A stretch of 64,000 nucleotides of DNA from JACKAQ01 sp020634975 [NCBI: Calditrichia bacterium] (lineage in GTDB: Bacteria; Calditrichota; Calditrichia; RBG-13-44-9): the NCBI GenBank assembly GCA_020634975.1, contig JACKAQ010000002.1, positions 124,001 through 188,000 of the forward strand, given 5' to 3'. The notes below the pieces were generated by a model that did no database searches, was not told the DNA's origin, and saw nothing but the letters and a program-made list of their open reading frames with translations. This document shows positions 57,718 through 64,000 of this stretch, in pieces (positions within the stretch are counted from its first letter, which is position 1; each line of letters starts with the position of its first letter). Both the position numbers and the translations under genes were made by a program.

Positions 57718-58493
57718 AACGCATTCGCCTCCGATGGGTGTTTCTGCTGGCGCTGGTGTTTATCTATCTGCCGGTGCTGGTGCTGATGATTTATTCGTTT
57801 AACGATTCGCGCTTCGCGATGAATTGGCAAGGCTTCACCCTCAAATGGTATGGCATCCTGTTCAGTAGCCCGGAAACCGCGCTGGCGTTAAAAAACACCC
57901 TGATCGTTTCGATCACCGCCACGATTGTTTCCACAGTGTTGGGCACGCTGTTCGCTATCGGGATGCATTTGTATCCGTTCCCCGGCAAGCGATTTATCGA
58001 GCCGTTGTTCCTGCTGCCCATTATCATCCCGGATATCATCATGGCAATTGCCCTGCTGGCATTTTATGTGTTTGTTCAGTTGTCGTTGGGGCATCTCTCG
58101 ATCATCATTGCGCACATTACCTTTCAGATTTCGTTTATCGCGTTCGTCGTCAAAAGCCGTATGCAGGATTTCCCGAAGAATATTCTGGAAGCCGCGCAGG
58201 ATCTTGGCGCGAACCAATGGCATGTGTTTACCAAAATCATCTTTCCGCTGGTGCGTCCGGGAATTGTCGCCGGTGCGCTGATCGCCTTTACGCTGTCGGT
58301 GGATGATTTTTTGATCACCTATTTCACCGCCGGTGCGGGATCGTCCACGTTGCCGATTCGCATTTATTCGATGGTAAAGCGCGGCGTAACGCCGGATGTG
58401 AACGCGCTATCCACGATGATTTTGCTGGTGACGCTGGTGTTGTTATATTTGGGTATCCGGCTCCAGCGCACGGAATCGCGCCGGAGTGGGTAA
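57714..58493 (+). CDS. potC: Spermidine/putrescine ABC transporter permease PotC
   Basis: A 259-residue permease with six hydrophobic helices and the EAA loop EAAQDLGANQWHVFTKIIFP near residue 160, followed by the conserved FTLSVDDFLITYF segment. The ATG at 57714 overlaps the potB stop and has GGGGAGGAG upstream. An in-frame upstream frame from 57609 has shadow composition and was rejected. It is the second half of the PotB-PotC channel. A short CACCCC-TGAC-GGGGTG hairpin follows at 58500-58515. Confidence 0.92.
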   Translation: MKRIRLRWVFLLALVFIYLPVLVLMIYSFNDSRFAMNWQGFTLKWYGILFSSPETALALKNTLIVSITATIVSTVLGTLFAIGMHLYPFPGKRFIEPLFLLPIIIPDIIMAIALLAFYVFVQLSLGHLSIIIAHITFQISFIAFVVKSRMQDFPKNILEAAQDLGANQWHVFTKIIFPLVRPGIVAGALIAFTLSVDDFLITYFTAGAGSSTLPIRIYSMVKRGVTPDVNALSTMILLVTLVLLYLGIRLQRTESRRSG

Positions 58494-58738
58494 GCAGGTC
58501 ACCCCTGACGGGGTGAAACGGTTGATTACAAAACATCGATTATTTATTTTGATCAATGGAGATTCCTGACTTTCGCTTCGCTGCATCAGGAATGACCGAA
58601 ATAAACTTTGTGCACTTTGCGCCTTTGCGGCTGTGTTACAACATTTATCAAACCATGAATCCAATCTGCAAGGTTCTATTTTTTAATCCACTTGCTTTTA
58701 TTTACTCATACATTATTATATCAGAGAAGGAGCCTTCG
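58494..58738. other. Gap between potC and potD with two small hairpins
   Basis: It contains CACCCC-TGAC-GGGGTG (58500-58515) and ATTCCTGA/TCAGGAAT (58562-58569 and 58586-58593). The second resembles the GGAATGACC hairpins of the 54.6-55.7 kb array. GAGAAGGAG, the potD ribosome site, lies at the right end. potD may have its own promoter here. Confidence 0.5.
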
Positions 58739-59872
58739 ATGAACAAAGTGTTAACAAAAATGGTGCTTGCGACAGTTATTGTTATGGGATTATTTATCCT
58801 GAGCTGTTCGGAAAAGTCACCGAAACCGGATGCCGCCAACACTGTGACCGCATACGGCGTGTCGGTCGACAAAAGCAGCATCGGCGATAAACTGAACATT
58901 TTCATCTATCCCGATTATTTGCCGCAGGAACTGGTTGACAAGTTTCAGCAAACCTACGGCGTGACGGTTGTGATCGATTATTTTGACAACAACGACGCGC
59001 TGCTCGCGAAAATGCAGGCCGGCGGTGCCGGGCAATATGACATCGTTTGCCCGTCCGATTATGCCGTAACCATCATGAAAAACCTGAATTTGTTGCAGAA
59101 GATTGATCACGCCAACATACCCAATCTGGTTAATCTCGATACCAAATTTCACAATTTGCCGTATGACATGAACAATGAATACACCGTTGCCTATCAGTGG
59201 GGAACCACCGGTTTGGGCATTCGCTCCGATCTGGTGGATGTGACCGGTAAAAATGTGGACACCTGGGATATCGTATTTGACCCCGCGAAATCGCTCGGCG
59301 CGTTTACCATGCTGGACGACTCCCGCGAAACCATCGGCACTGCGCTGAAATATCTCGGCTATTCGTTGAACACAACCAACGAAACCGAACTGCGTGCAGC
59401 CGAAAAACTGCTGCTTGCGCAGCGCAAACGGGTGATGGCTTATGCACCCTCGTCACCGGCACGCGATTATCTGGTCAGTGGCGACGCGGTTGTGGTGCAT
59501 AACTACAGCGGCGATGTGTTTATGGGACAGGCGGAAGCCGAAGGTATCATTTACGTGATCCCCCGCGAAGGCGGCGTCATCTGGACCGATAACCTGGCGA
59601 TTCCCGCCGCTGCGCCGCACAAGCTGGCCGCCGAATTATTCATGAATTTTATACTCGATCCTGAAAACGGTGCTGCGCTGACCAACTTCACCCGATACGC
59701 CTCGCCGAACAAAGCCGCACTGCCGTTTATCGAGGAAGATATCAAAAGCAATCCGGGCATTTACACAAAAGACCCTTCCGTTCTGGAAAAAATGGAATAC
59801 GTAATGGATGTTGGCGAAACCGCCAAATTATACGATGAAGTCTGGACCCGCGTTAAAGCCGGCGGTAACTAA
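58739..59872 (+). CDS. potD: Polyamine-binding lipoprotein PotD
   Basis: A 377-residue extracytoplasmic binding protein. The signal ends in a lipobox (LFILSC, Cys about 22), so it is membrane-anchored. The mature part has the PotD/PotF fold order: LNIFIYPDYLPQELVDKFQQ, YDIVCPSDYAVTIMKNLNLL, YTVAYQWGTTGLGIRSDLV, TWDIVFDPAKSLGAFTMLDD, and near the C terminus IPREGGVIWTDNLAIPAAAP. The WGTTG and GGVIWTDN stretches line the polyamine site. The ATG follows GAAGGAG. It belongs to the potABCD set but is 245 bases from potC. A GGGGCAC/GTGCCCC hairpin (59893-59915) follows. Confidence 0.93.
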   Translation: MNKVLTKMVLATVIVMGLFILSCSEKSPKPDAANTVTAYGVSVDKSSIGDKLNIFIYPDYLPQELVDKFQQTYGVTVVIDYFDNNDALLAKMQAGGAGQYDIVCPSDYAVTIMKNLNLLQKIDHANIPNLVNLDTKFHNLPYDMNNEYTVAYQWGTTGLGIRSDLVDVTGKNVDTWDIVFDPAKSLGAFTMLDDSRETIGTALKYLGYSLNTTNETELRAAEKLLLAQRKRVMAYAPSSPARDYLVSGDAVVVHNYSGDVFMGQAEAEGIIYVIPREGGVIWTDNLAIPAAAPHKLAAELFMNFILDPENGAALTNFTRYASPNKAALPFIEEDIKSNPGIYTKDPSVLEKMEYVMDVGETAKLYDEVWTRVKAGGN

Positions 59873-59981
59873 CCGACTGTGACCTAAAAGTAGGGGCACA
59901 GCACCGACGTGCCCCAAATGAAAGCGGGCGGCAACCAAGCTGTTCCAACGCAGTTCGAAAACCGATACAGGAGGATTTGCG

Positions 59982-61376
59982 ATGGCAGAGTTAACATTTT
60001 TAGGTGCGGCGGGAACCGTCACGGGTTCCCGTCACTTGCTGGATGTGGATGGAAAACGGGTGTTGGTCGATTGCGGCATGTTCCAGGGCAGCAAACAAAA
60101 CCGGCTGCGCAACTGGGATCGCTTTCCGGTTGATCCCGGATCAATTGACAAATTACTGCTCACCCACGCGCACATCGATCACAGCGGTTATTTGCCCGCG
60201 CTCGTTCGCGACGGATTCAGCGGCCCGATTTATTGCACCCATTCCACCCTCGCACTCATCGACATTTTGTTGCGCGACAGCGCCCACATTCAGGAAGAAG
60301 ACGCACAGTGGGCGAACAAAAAAGGGTTCTCCAAACACAAACCTGCCAAACCGCTGTACACCATCGAAGATGCGGAACGGGTGCCGGAACAGTGCATTCC
60401 CATCTATTACAACGATGCCGTGCAGATCACTGATACCATCCGCGCAAAGTTCCGCGATGCCGGGCACATCCTCGGCTCATCGTTCATCGATGTGAAAAAA
60501 ACCGATGGCAACCGCAGCCGTAAAATTGTGTTTAGCGGCGACTTAGGTCGCCCCGGTCGCCCGATACTGCGCGATCCGGTTCAGGCGTTTAACGCGGATT
60601 ATCTGGTGCTCGAATCGACATACGGCAACCGCCTGCACCCGGAAAACAACCCGATGCAGGAGCTCGCAGATGTGATCAATCGCAGCATCGAGCGCGGCGG
60701 TGTGCTCATCATTCCCGCATTCGCGGTCGGACGGACACAGACGCTGTTGTATGTCATTCGCGAACTGGAAGAACGGAAAATGATTCCCGAACTGAACGTG
60801 TTCATCGATTCGCCGATGGGTATCGATGCGTTAAAATTGTTCAAGGAACACATGCCGGATTTCGATCTGGAAAGCCGGGTGGAGATGGTTCGCGGCAAAC
60901 GGATTTTCCACCCGAAGAAATTGCACGTTTGCAAATCCCGTAATGAATCCAAAAATATCAATCGCTATACCAATCGCTCGATCATCATTTCGTCCAGCGG
61001 AATGGTAACCGGCGGTCGCATTTTGCACCACCTCGTCCAGCGATTGCCGAAAGAACAGAATACTGTGTTATTCATCGGTTATCAGGCCGAAGGTACGCGC
61101 GGCAGAACCTTGCTGGACGGTAAGCCCGAGGTGAAAATTCACGGGCAATATGTGCCGGTGAAAGCGCAAATCGAGCAGGTTTCCGGTTACTCCGGACACG
61201 CCGATTATAACGAAATTCTGGCATGGCTGATGGGATTCAACAAAGCGCCGGAGCGTATTTTCCTCGTCCACGGCGAACCGGATGCTGCAACCGCGCTGGC
61301 GGAGAAAATCCGCGAGCGGTTTGGCTGGGATGTGGTCATCCCGAAGATGGGCGATCATTTTGAAATAGATTTGTAA
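59982..61376 (+). CDS. MBL-fold beta-CASP RNase-type hydrolase
   Basis: A 464-residue metallo-beta-lactamase/beta-CASP protein of the YSH1/CPSF73-like bacterial group. It has the zinc motif THAHIDHSGYLP near residue 55, DAGHILGSSFIDV near 160, FSGDLGRPGRPILRDP, and the beta-CASP insertion beginning ADYLVLESTYGNRLH. The C-terminal RNA-specificity motifs are SSSGMVTGGRILHHL, SGYSGHADYNEIL and FLVHGEPDAATALAEKI. These enzymes cut RNA. The ATG has AGGAGG 8 bases upstream. The CDGSH gene follows 33 bases later. Confidence 0.9.
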   Translation: MAELTFLGAAGTVTGSRHLLDVDGKRVLVDCGMFQGSKQNRLRNWDRFPVDPGSIDKLLLTHAHIDHSGYLPALVRDGFSGPIYCTHSTLALIDILLRDSAHIQEEDAQWANKKGFSKHKPAKPLYTIEDAERVPEQCIPIYYNDAVQITDTIRAKFRDAGHILGSSFIDVKKTDGNRSRKIVFSGDLGRPGRPILRDPVQAFNADYLVLESTYGNRLHPENNPMQELADVINRSIERGGVLIIPAFAVGRTQTLLYVIRELEERKMIPELNVFIDSPMGIDALKLFKEHMPDFDLESRVEMVRGKRIFHPKKLHVCKSRNESKNINRYTNRSIIISSSGMVTGGRILHHLVQRLPKEQNTVLFIGYQAEGTRGRTLLDGKPEVKIHGQYVPVKAQIEQVSGYSGHADYNEILAWLMGFNKAPERIFLVHGEPDAATALAEKIRERFGWDVVIPKMGDHFEIDL

Positions 61377-61409
61377 ATATATTATAAATATGAAGATAGG
61401 AGGTAGGAA

Positions 61410-62048
61410 GTGACAGATAAACCGGATAAAAACCAGGTTACTATCGAGCCGAAAGAAAACGGCCCGTTGCTCGTCAAAGGGCTAAAAACGTTGAAAGATG
61501 CACAGGGGAATCCCGTCGAAATCAAAAAAGATGTGATCGCGCTGTGCCGCTGCGGGGCTTCATCCAACAAGCCGTTTTGCGATGGCACCCACAAAACCAA
61601 CGGTTTCACCAGCGCTCGCGAAATCAGCAAACCGCTGGATCGCGAACGGGCGTATCGCGGCAAATCGATCACGGTTCACGATAATCGAACCATCTGCTCT
61701 CATGCCGCTTATTGTGTAAAAGAGCTCAAAACCGTTTTCAAAAAAGATGCGCAACCGTGGATCAATCCCGATGGCGATTCGGTGGACGCGATTATCCGTG
61801 TGGTCGAAAAATGTCCCTCCGGTGCGCTCAGTTACGAAATAAATGATGATCACAAACGGGATGTTGATGACCGTGATCCGCAGATAAATTTTCTCGCAAA
61901 CGGGCCGTACAATGTGTGTGGTCACATTCATATCGAATCCGAACTGCAGCCACCATCTGCAGAGCATTTTTCGCTGTGTCGTTGTGGCGCATCAAAAAAC
62001 AAGCCGTTCTGCGATGGCGCCCATTACGATGTCGAATTTGATCAGTAA
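61410..62048 (+). CDS. CDGSH / ferredoxin-like / CDGSH iron-sulfur protein
   Basis: A 212-residue, cysteine-rich protein with three parts. An N-terminal CDGSH domain has CRCGASSNKPFCDGTH near residue 47. A middle ~70-residue divergent 4Fe-4S-like domain has RTICSHAAYCVKELKTVF and VVEKCPSGALSYE. A C-terminal CDGSH domain has CRCGASKNKPFCDGAHYDVE. Each CDGSH motif (C-x-C-x-[T/S/N]-x3-P-x-C-D-G-x-H) binds a [2Fe-2S] cluster through three Cys and one His. Its role is probably electron transfer or cluster handling. The GTG start has an AGGAGG upstream. Its partner is unknown. Confidence 0.9.
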   Translation: MTDKPDKNQVTIEPKENGPLLVKGLKTLKDAQGNPVEIKKDVIALCRCGASSNKPFCDGTHKTNGFTSAREISKPLDRERAYRGKSITVHDNRTICSHAAYCVKELKTVFKKDAQPWINPDGDSVDAIIRVVEKCPSGALSYEINDDHKRDVDDRDPQINFLANGPYNVCGHIHIESELQPPSAEHFSLCRCGASKNKPFCDGAHYDVEFDQ

Positions 62049-62092
62049 CTCAATCATTTGTAAAAGAAGCCAAAACAATAGGGAAACACAGA

Positions 62093-62704
62093 TTGCGTGT
62101 CCCGTATAAATTTGATAGCTGGGAATCATTGTATCGGGAAAAACCGGAGCACCAGCTTGCCTGGCATTTTGAATCGCTCGATCCGGATATTTTGAAAGCG
62201 CTTTCCGTATTTGAAATTGATCCGCGTGCCGCAACTCTGGATTTGGGTTGCGGCACCGGTATTCAGTCTATCGCGTTGGCGGAGCTTGGGTATCGCGTAA
62301 CCGCAACGGATATTTCGCAAACTGCGGTAAACATTGCCGCTGATCGGGCTGCACAATCTGAAATCCCCGTCACTTTTTTGCAGGATGATATTCTCCTATC
62401 CAATCTTCATTTTTCGTACGATCTGGTCATCGATCGCGGTGTGTTGCACTTGCTCGATTTTGATGAGTGGGAAACTTACCGGGATCAATTGATGCGCTGG
62501 CTAAAACCGGGCAGCCATTTTTTCCTGAAAGTATTTGGTCCGGACGTGCCCGGCAAAGATGAGCCGCACCGGCTTTCACCAAAAACAGTAACCACGTTTT
62601 TCGAAAAACATTTACAATTGCTAACCTGTTCTGAAACAATCTATTACGGCACTCGAAGCCCTTTGCCGCAAGCCTTTTTCTACGTCTTCAAAAAAGGTTT
62701 GTGA
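62093..62704 (+). CDS. Class I SAM-dependent methyltransferase
   Basis: A 203-residue Rossmann-type methyltransferase. Motif I is TLDLGCGTGIQSIALAELGY, followed by VTATDISQTAVNIAADRA (acidic loop), the motif II-like DDILLSNLHFSYDLVIDRGV and the post-motif LKPGSHFFLKVFGPD. It resembles TehB/UbiE-type small-molecule methyltransferases, and the substrate cannot be told. A TTG start at 62093 is used, with a weak GGGAAAC upstream. The gene sits 44 bases after the iron-sulfur protein on the same strand. Confidence 0.85.
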   Translation: MRVPYKFDSWESLYREKPEHQLAWHFESLDPDILKALSVFEIDPRAATLDLGCGTGIQSIALAELGYRVTATDISQTAVNIAADRAAQSEIPVTFLQDDILLSNLHFSYDLVIDRGVLHLLDFDEWETYRDQLMRWLKPGSHFFLKVFGPDVPGKDEPHRLSPKTVTTFFEKHLQLLTCSETIYYGTRSPLPQAFFYVFKKGL

Positions 62705-62826
62705 TGCTTGCAAAAGGTTCTGGTTTATTGTAAGTTTTCCGATTGCTTTTGAGAAACTTTGTACCGGAATTCACAGTAGAATAACGTCTAAATAATATTG
62801 AATTAAACAGCGGAATTTGTAACCGG

Positions 62827-63429
62827 ATGGAAAATAGAAAACGATTAATTTTTATCTTCATTGTGATTGTCAGTAGCATTTTTGTTGATCAGGTGAGCAA
62901 ATATATCGTCTCACAGACCATCAAATTTTCTCCGCCAAAGGAATATTTGGGTGGCTTTTTTGTGCTCAAATATGCCGAAAACACCGGTGCGATGTTAGGT
63001 TTCGGTTCCGATTTGCCGGAAAGTGTCCGCTTTTGGTTTTTGACCGTTTTTGTCGGCGTGATGCTGATTGTGTTACTCTCATATTTAATTCTCAACCGGG
63101 ATTTTACAAAAGCACAATCGTTAGGTCTCGCGTTAATCGCCAGCGGTGGCATCAGTAATTTTGTTGATCGCGCAATCAACAATGGACGCGTTGTTGATTT
63201 TATGCACATGGATAGTGGGTACGGCTGGGTCAAAACAGGGATTTTTAATTTTGCTGATGTTTCAATAATGGTCGGTTTGGGGATTATGATACTTTGGGGA
63301 GATTGGCGGGAGAAGCACAGCGCTAAAGAGGAATCGGATATCGATAATGAACCAAATTTAATCGGTAAATCAGAAAGCGATAATCCGTATGAAATGCCCG
63401 AAGACAAGCTACCTCAAAAAGATAGCTAA
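62827..63429 (+). CDS. lspA: Lipoprotein signal peptidase (signal peptidase II)
   Basis: A 200-residue aspartic membrane protease that removes signal peptides from lipidated prolipoproteins. Four hydrophobic helices are visible. The catalytic aspartates lie in SGGISNFVDRAINNGRVVDF and FNFADVSIMVG, with the upstream EYLGGFFVLKYAENTGAMLG typical of LspA. The C terminus has a longer than usual acidic, hydrophilic tail (about 35 residues). It fits the several lipobox proteins in the window (positions 11846, 18459, 28984 and 58739). Confidence 0.93.
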   Translation: MENRKRLIFIFIVIVSSIFVDQVSKYIVSQTIKFSPPKEYLGGFFVLKYAENTGAMLGFGSDLPESVRFWFLTVFVGVMLIVLLSYLILNRDFTKAQSLGLALIASGGISNFVDRAINNGRVVDFMHMDSGYGWVKTGIFNFADVSIMVGLGIMILWGDWREKHSAKEESDIDNEPNLIGKSESDNPYEMPEDKLPQKDS

Positions 63430-63433
63430 GTGC

Positions 63434-64000
63434 TTATAAAACAATAACATCACCTTCCTGTGCCGCTTTGCATGGAATATCATATTGGTGTTTCAGTAAA
63501 CGACGGCGACTTAACTCCACCATCAAATCAACCGCAGTATCATCGTGATCCGGATCGTGGTGAAACAGAATTAGCTGTTTCACGCGCCCACGAACAGCAA
63601 TATCCACAGTATATGTATACGGCGAATGTCCCCAGGAAACGCGATCTTCATATTCTTCGGGAAAATATTGTGTATCGTGTATCAGGACATCAGCTTCGCT
63701 GATAAAATTGATCAGGTCAATTTCTTCCTTATTATCCATGAAATTTTCGAACCGATTCTCCAAATCGCTGCCCGTTTTGGATTTATATTTCGGTTGGGGA
63801 AATGGCTCATTATCGCTGATATAAACAATCGATTTACCTTGGTAATCGAAACGATAACCTAATGTATATCCGGGATGATTTAAAAATTTTGTTTGAATAT
63901 CTACACCTTCAACCCGCAACGATTGCTCAGAAATAGTAACAAAATTCACAGTAGCGGACATATCTTCAATTGCAACCGGGAAATAGATGGGGTCCATCTG
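63434..64000 (-). CDS. MBL-fold metallo-hydrolase (N-terminal part outside window)
   Basis: The minus-strand frame is open to the window edge, so the start is missing. The first in-frame Met seen is at 63997. The visible part has GYTLGYRFDYQGKSIVYISD, a conserved core strand of MBL hydrolases. It also has the metal-ligand regions ADVLIHDTQYFPEEYEDR and WGHSPYTYTVDIAV, and near the end LILFHHDPDHDD. The pattern resembles the phosphoribosyl cyclic phosphodiesterase/RNase Z-like group. The HxHxDH motif should lie in the missing N-terminal part. It ends 4 bases from the convergent lspA stop. Confidence 0.8.
   Translation of the reverse strand, partial: QMDPIYFPVAIEDMSATVNFVTISEQSLRVEGVDIQTKFLNHPGYTLGYRFDYQGKSIVYISDNEPFPQPKYKSKTGSDLENRFENFMDNKEEIDLINFISEADVLIHDTQYFPEEYEDRVSWGHSPYTYTVDIAVRGRVKQLILFHHDPDHDDTAVDLMVELSRRRLLKHQYDIPCKAAQEGDVIVL

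Overview
The window reads as chromosomal DNA of a Gram-negative bacterium of the Fibrobacterota-Chlorobiota-Bacteroidota (FCB) group. A Calditrichota/KSB1-like or Ignavibacteria-like lineage is the best guess. The reasons are the many secreted proteins ending in a YPNPFNPxTTI-type C-terminal sorting domain, a PorD-like (DUF4835) type IX secretion protein, an HU-related protein of the Bacteroidetes type, and lipoproteins and signal peptides throughout. No phage, transposase, CRISPR array or rRNA was seen. One tRNA gene is present.

Layout. 0-2 kb: uronate catabolism (kduI, cut by the window edge) behind a GntR/FadR-type regulator, with a shared operator-like motif. 2-17 kb: a membrane fatty-acid hydroxylase, a secreted vanadium haloperoxidase-like enzyme, a chemoreceptor, transketolase, a cysteine-rich PKD membrane protein, a lipoprotein and a large BNR/PKD secreted protein. 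16.5-22 kb: a stress/metal-flavoured block with an internally deleted flavoprotein disulfide reductase, DUF4396, ferritin-like, Cu/Zn SOD, SpoIIAA-like, a five-BON protein and a second ferritin-like helical protein. 22-31 kb: secreted proteins, a tRNA-Leu with an abnormal 3' half, a giant TPR protein, a TPR/beta-propeller lipoprotein and PorD. 31-36 kb: a YchF-like GTPase, RNase HII and ClpB. 36-40 kb: an FG-GAP/ASPIC secreted protein and a membrane AraC regulator.

40.6-53.3 kb is the most unusual part. It is a same-strand array of six secreted beta-propeller genes (five FG-GAP type, one SBBP type). Their ends and intergenic regions are near-identical DNA, and five of the six are broken by single-base frameshifts, several in homopolymers at homologous positions. 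Genes elsewhere in the window are open, so the damage is local: a decaying or variable surface-protein array, or consensus errors in a repeat-rich region.

53.3-55.7 kb is mostly non-coding: four 22-bp-spaced palindromes, one HU-like gene, and a tandem array of ~250-bp units full of hairpins. 55.7-59.9 kb holds a complete potABCD-type polyamine ABC transporter. 60-64 kb carries a beta-CASP/MBL nuclease, a CDGSH/ferredoxin-like/CDGSH protein, a methyltransferase, LspA and a partial MBL hydrolase. LspA fits the many lipoproteins, and PorD fits the many sorting-domain proteins.
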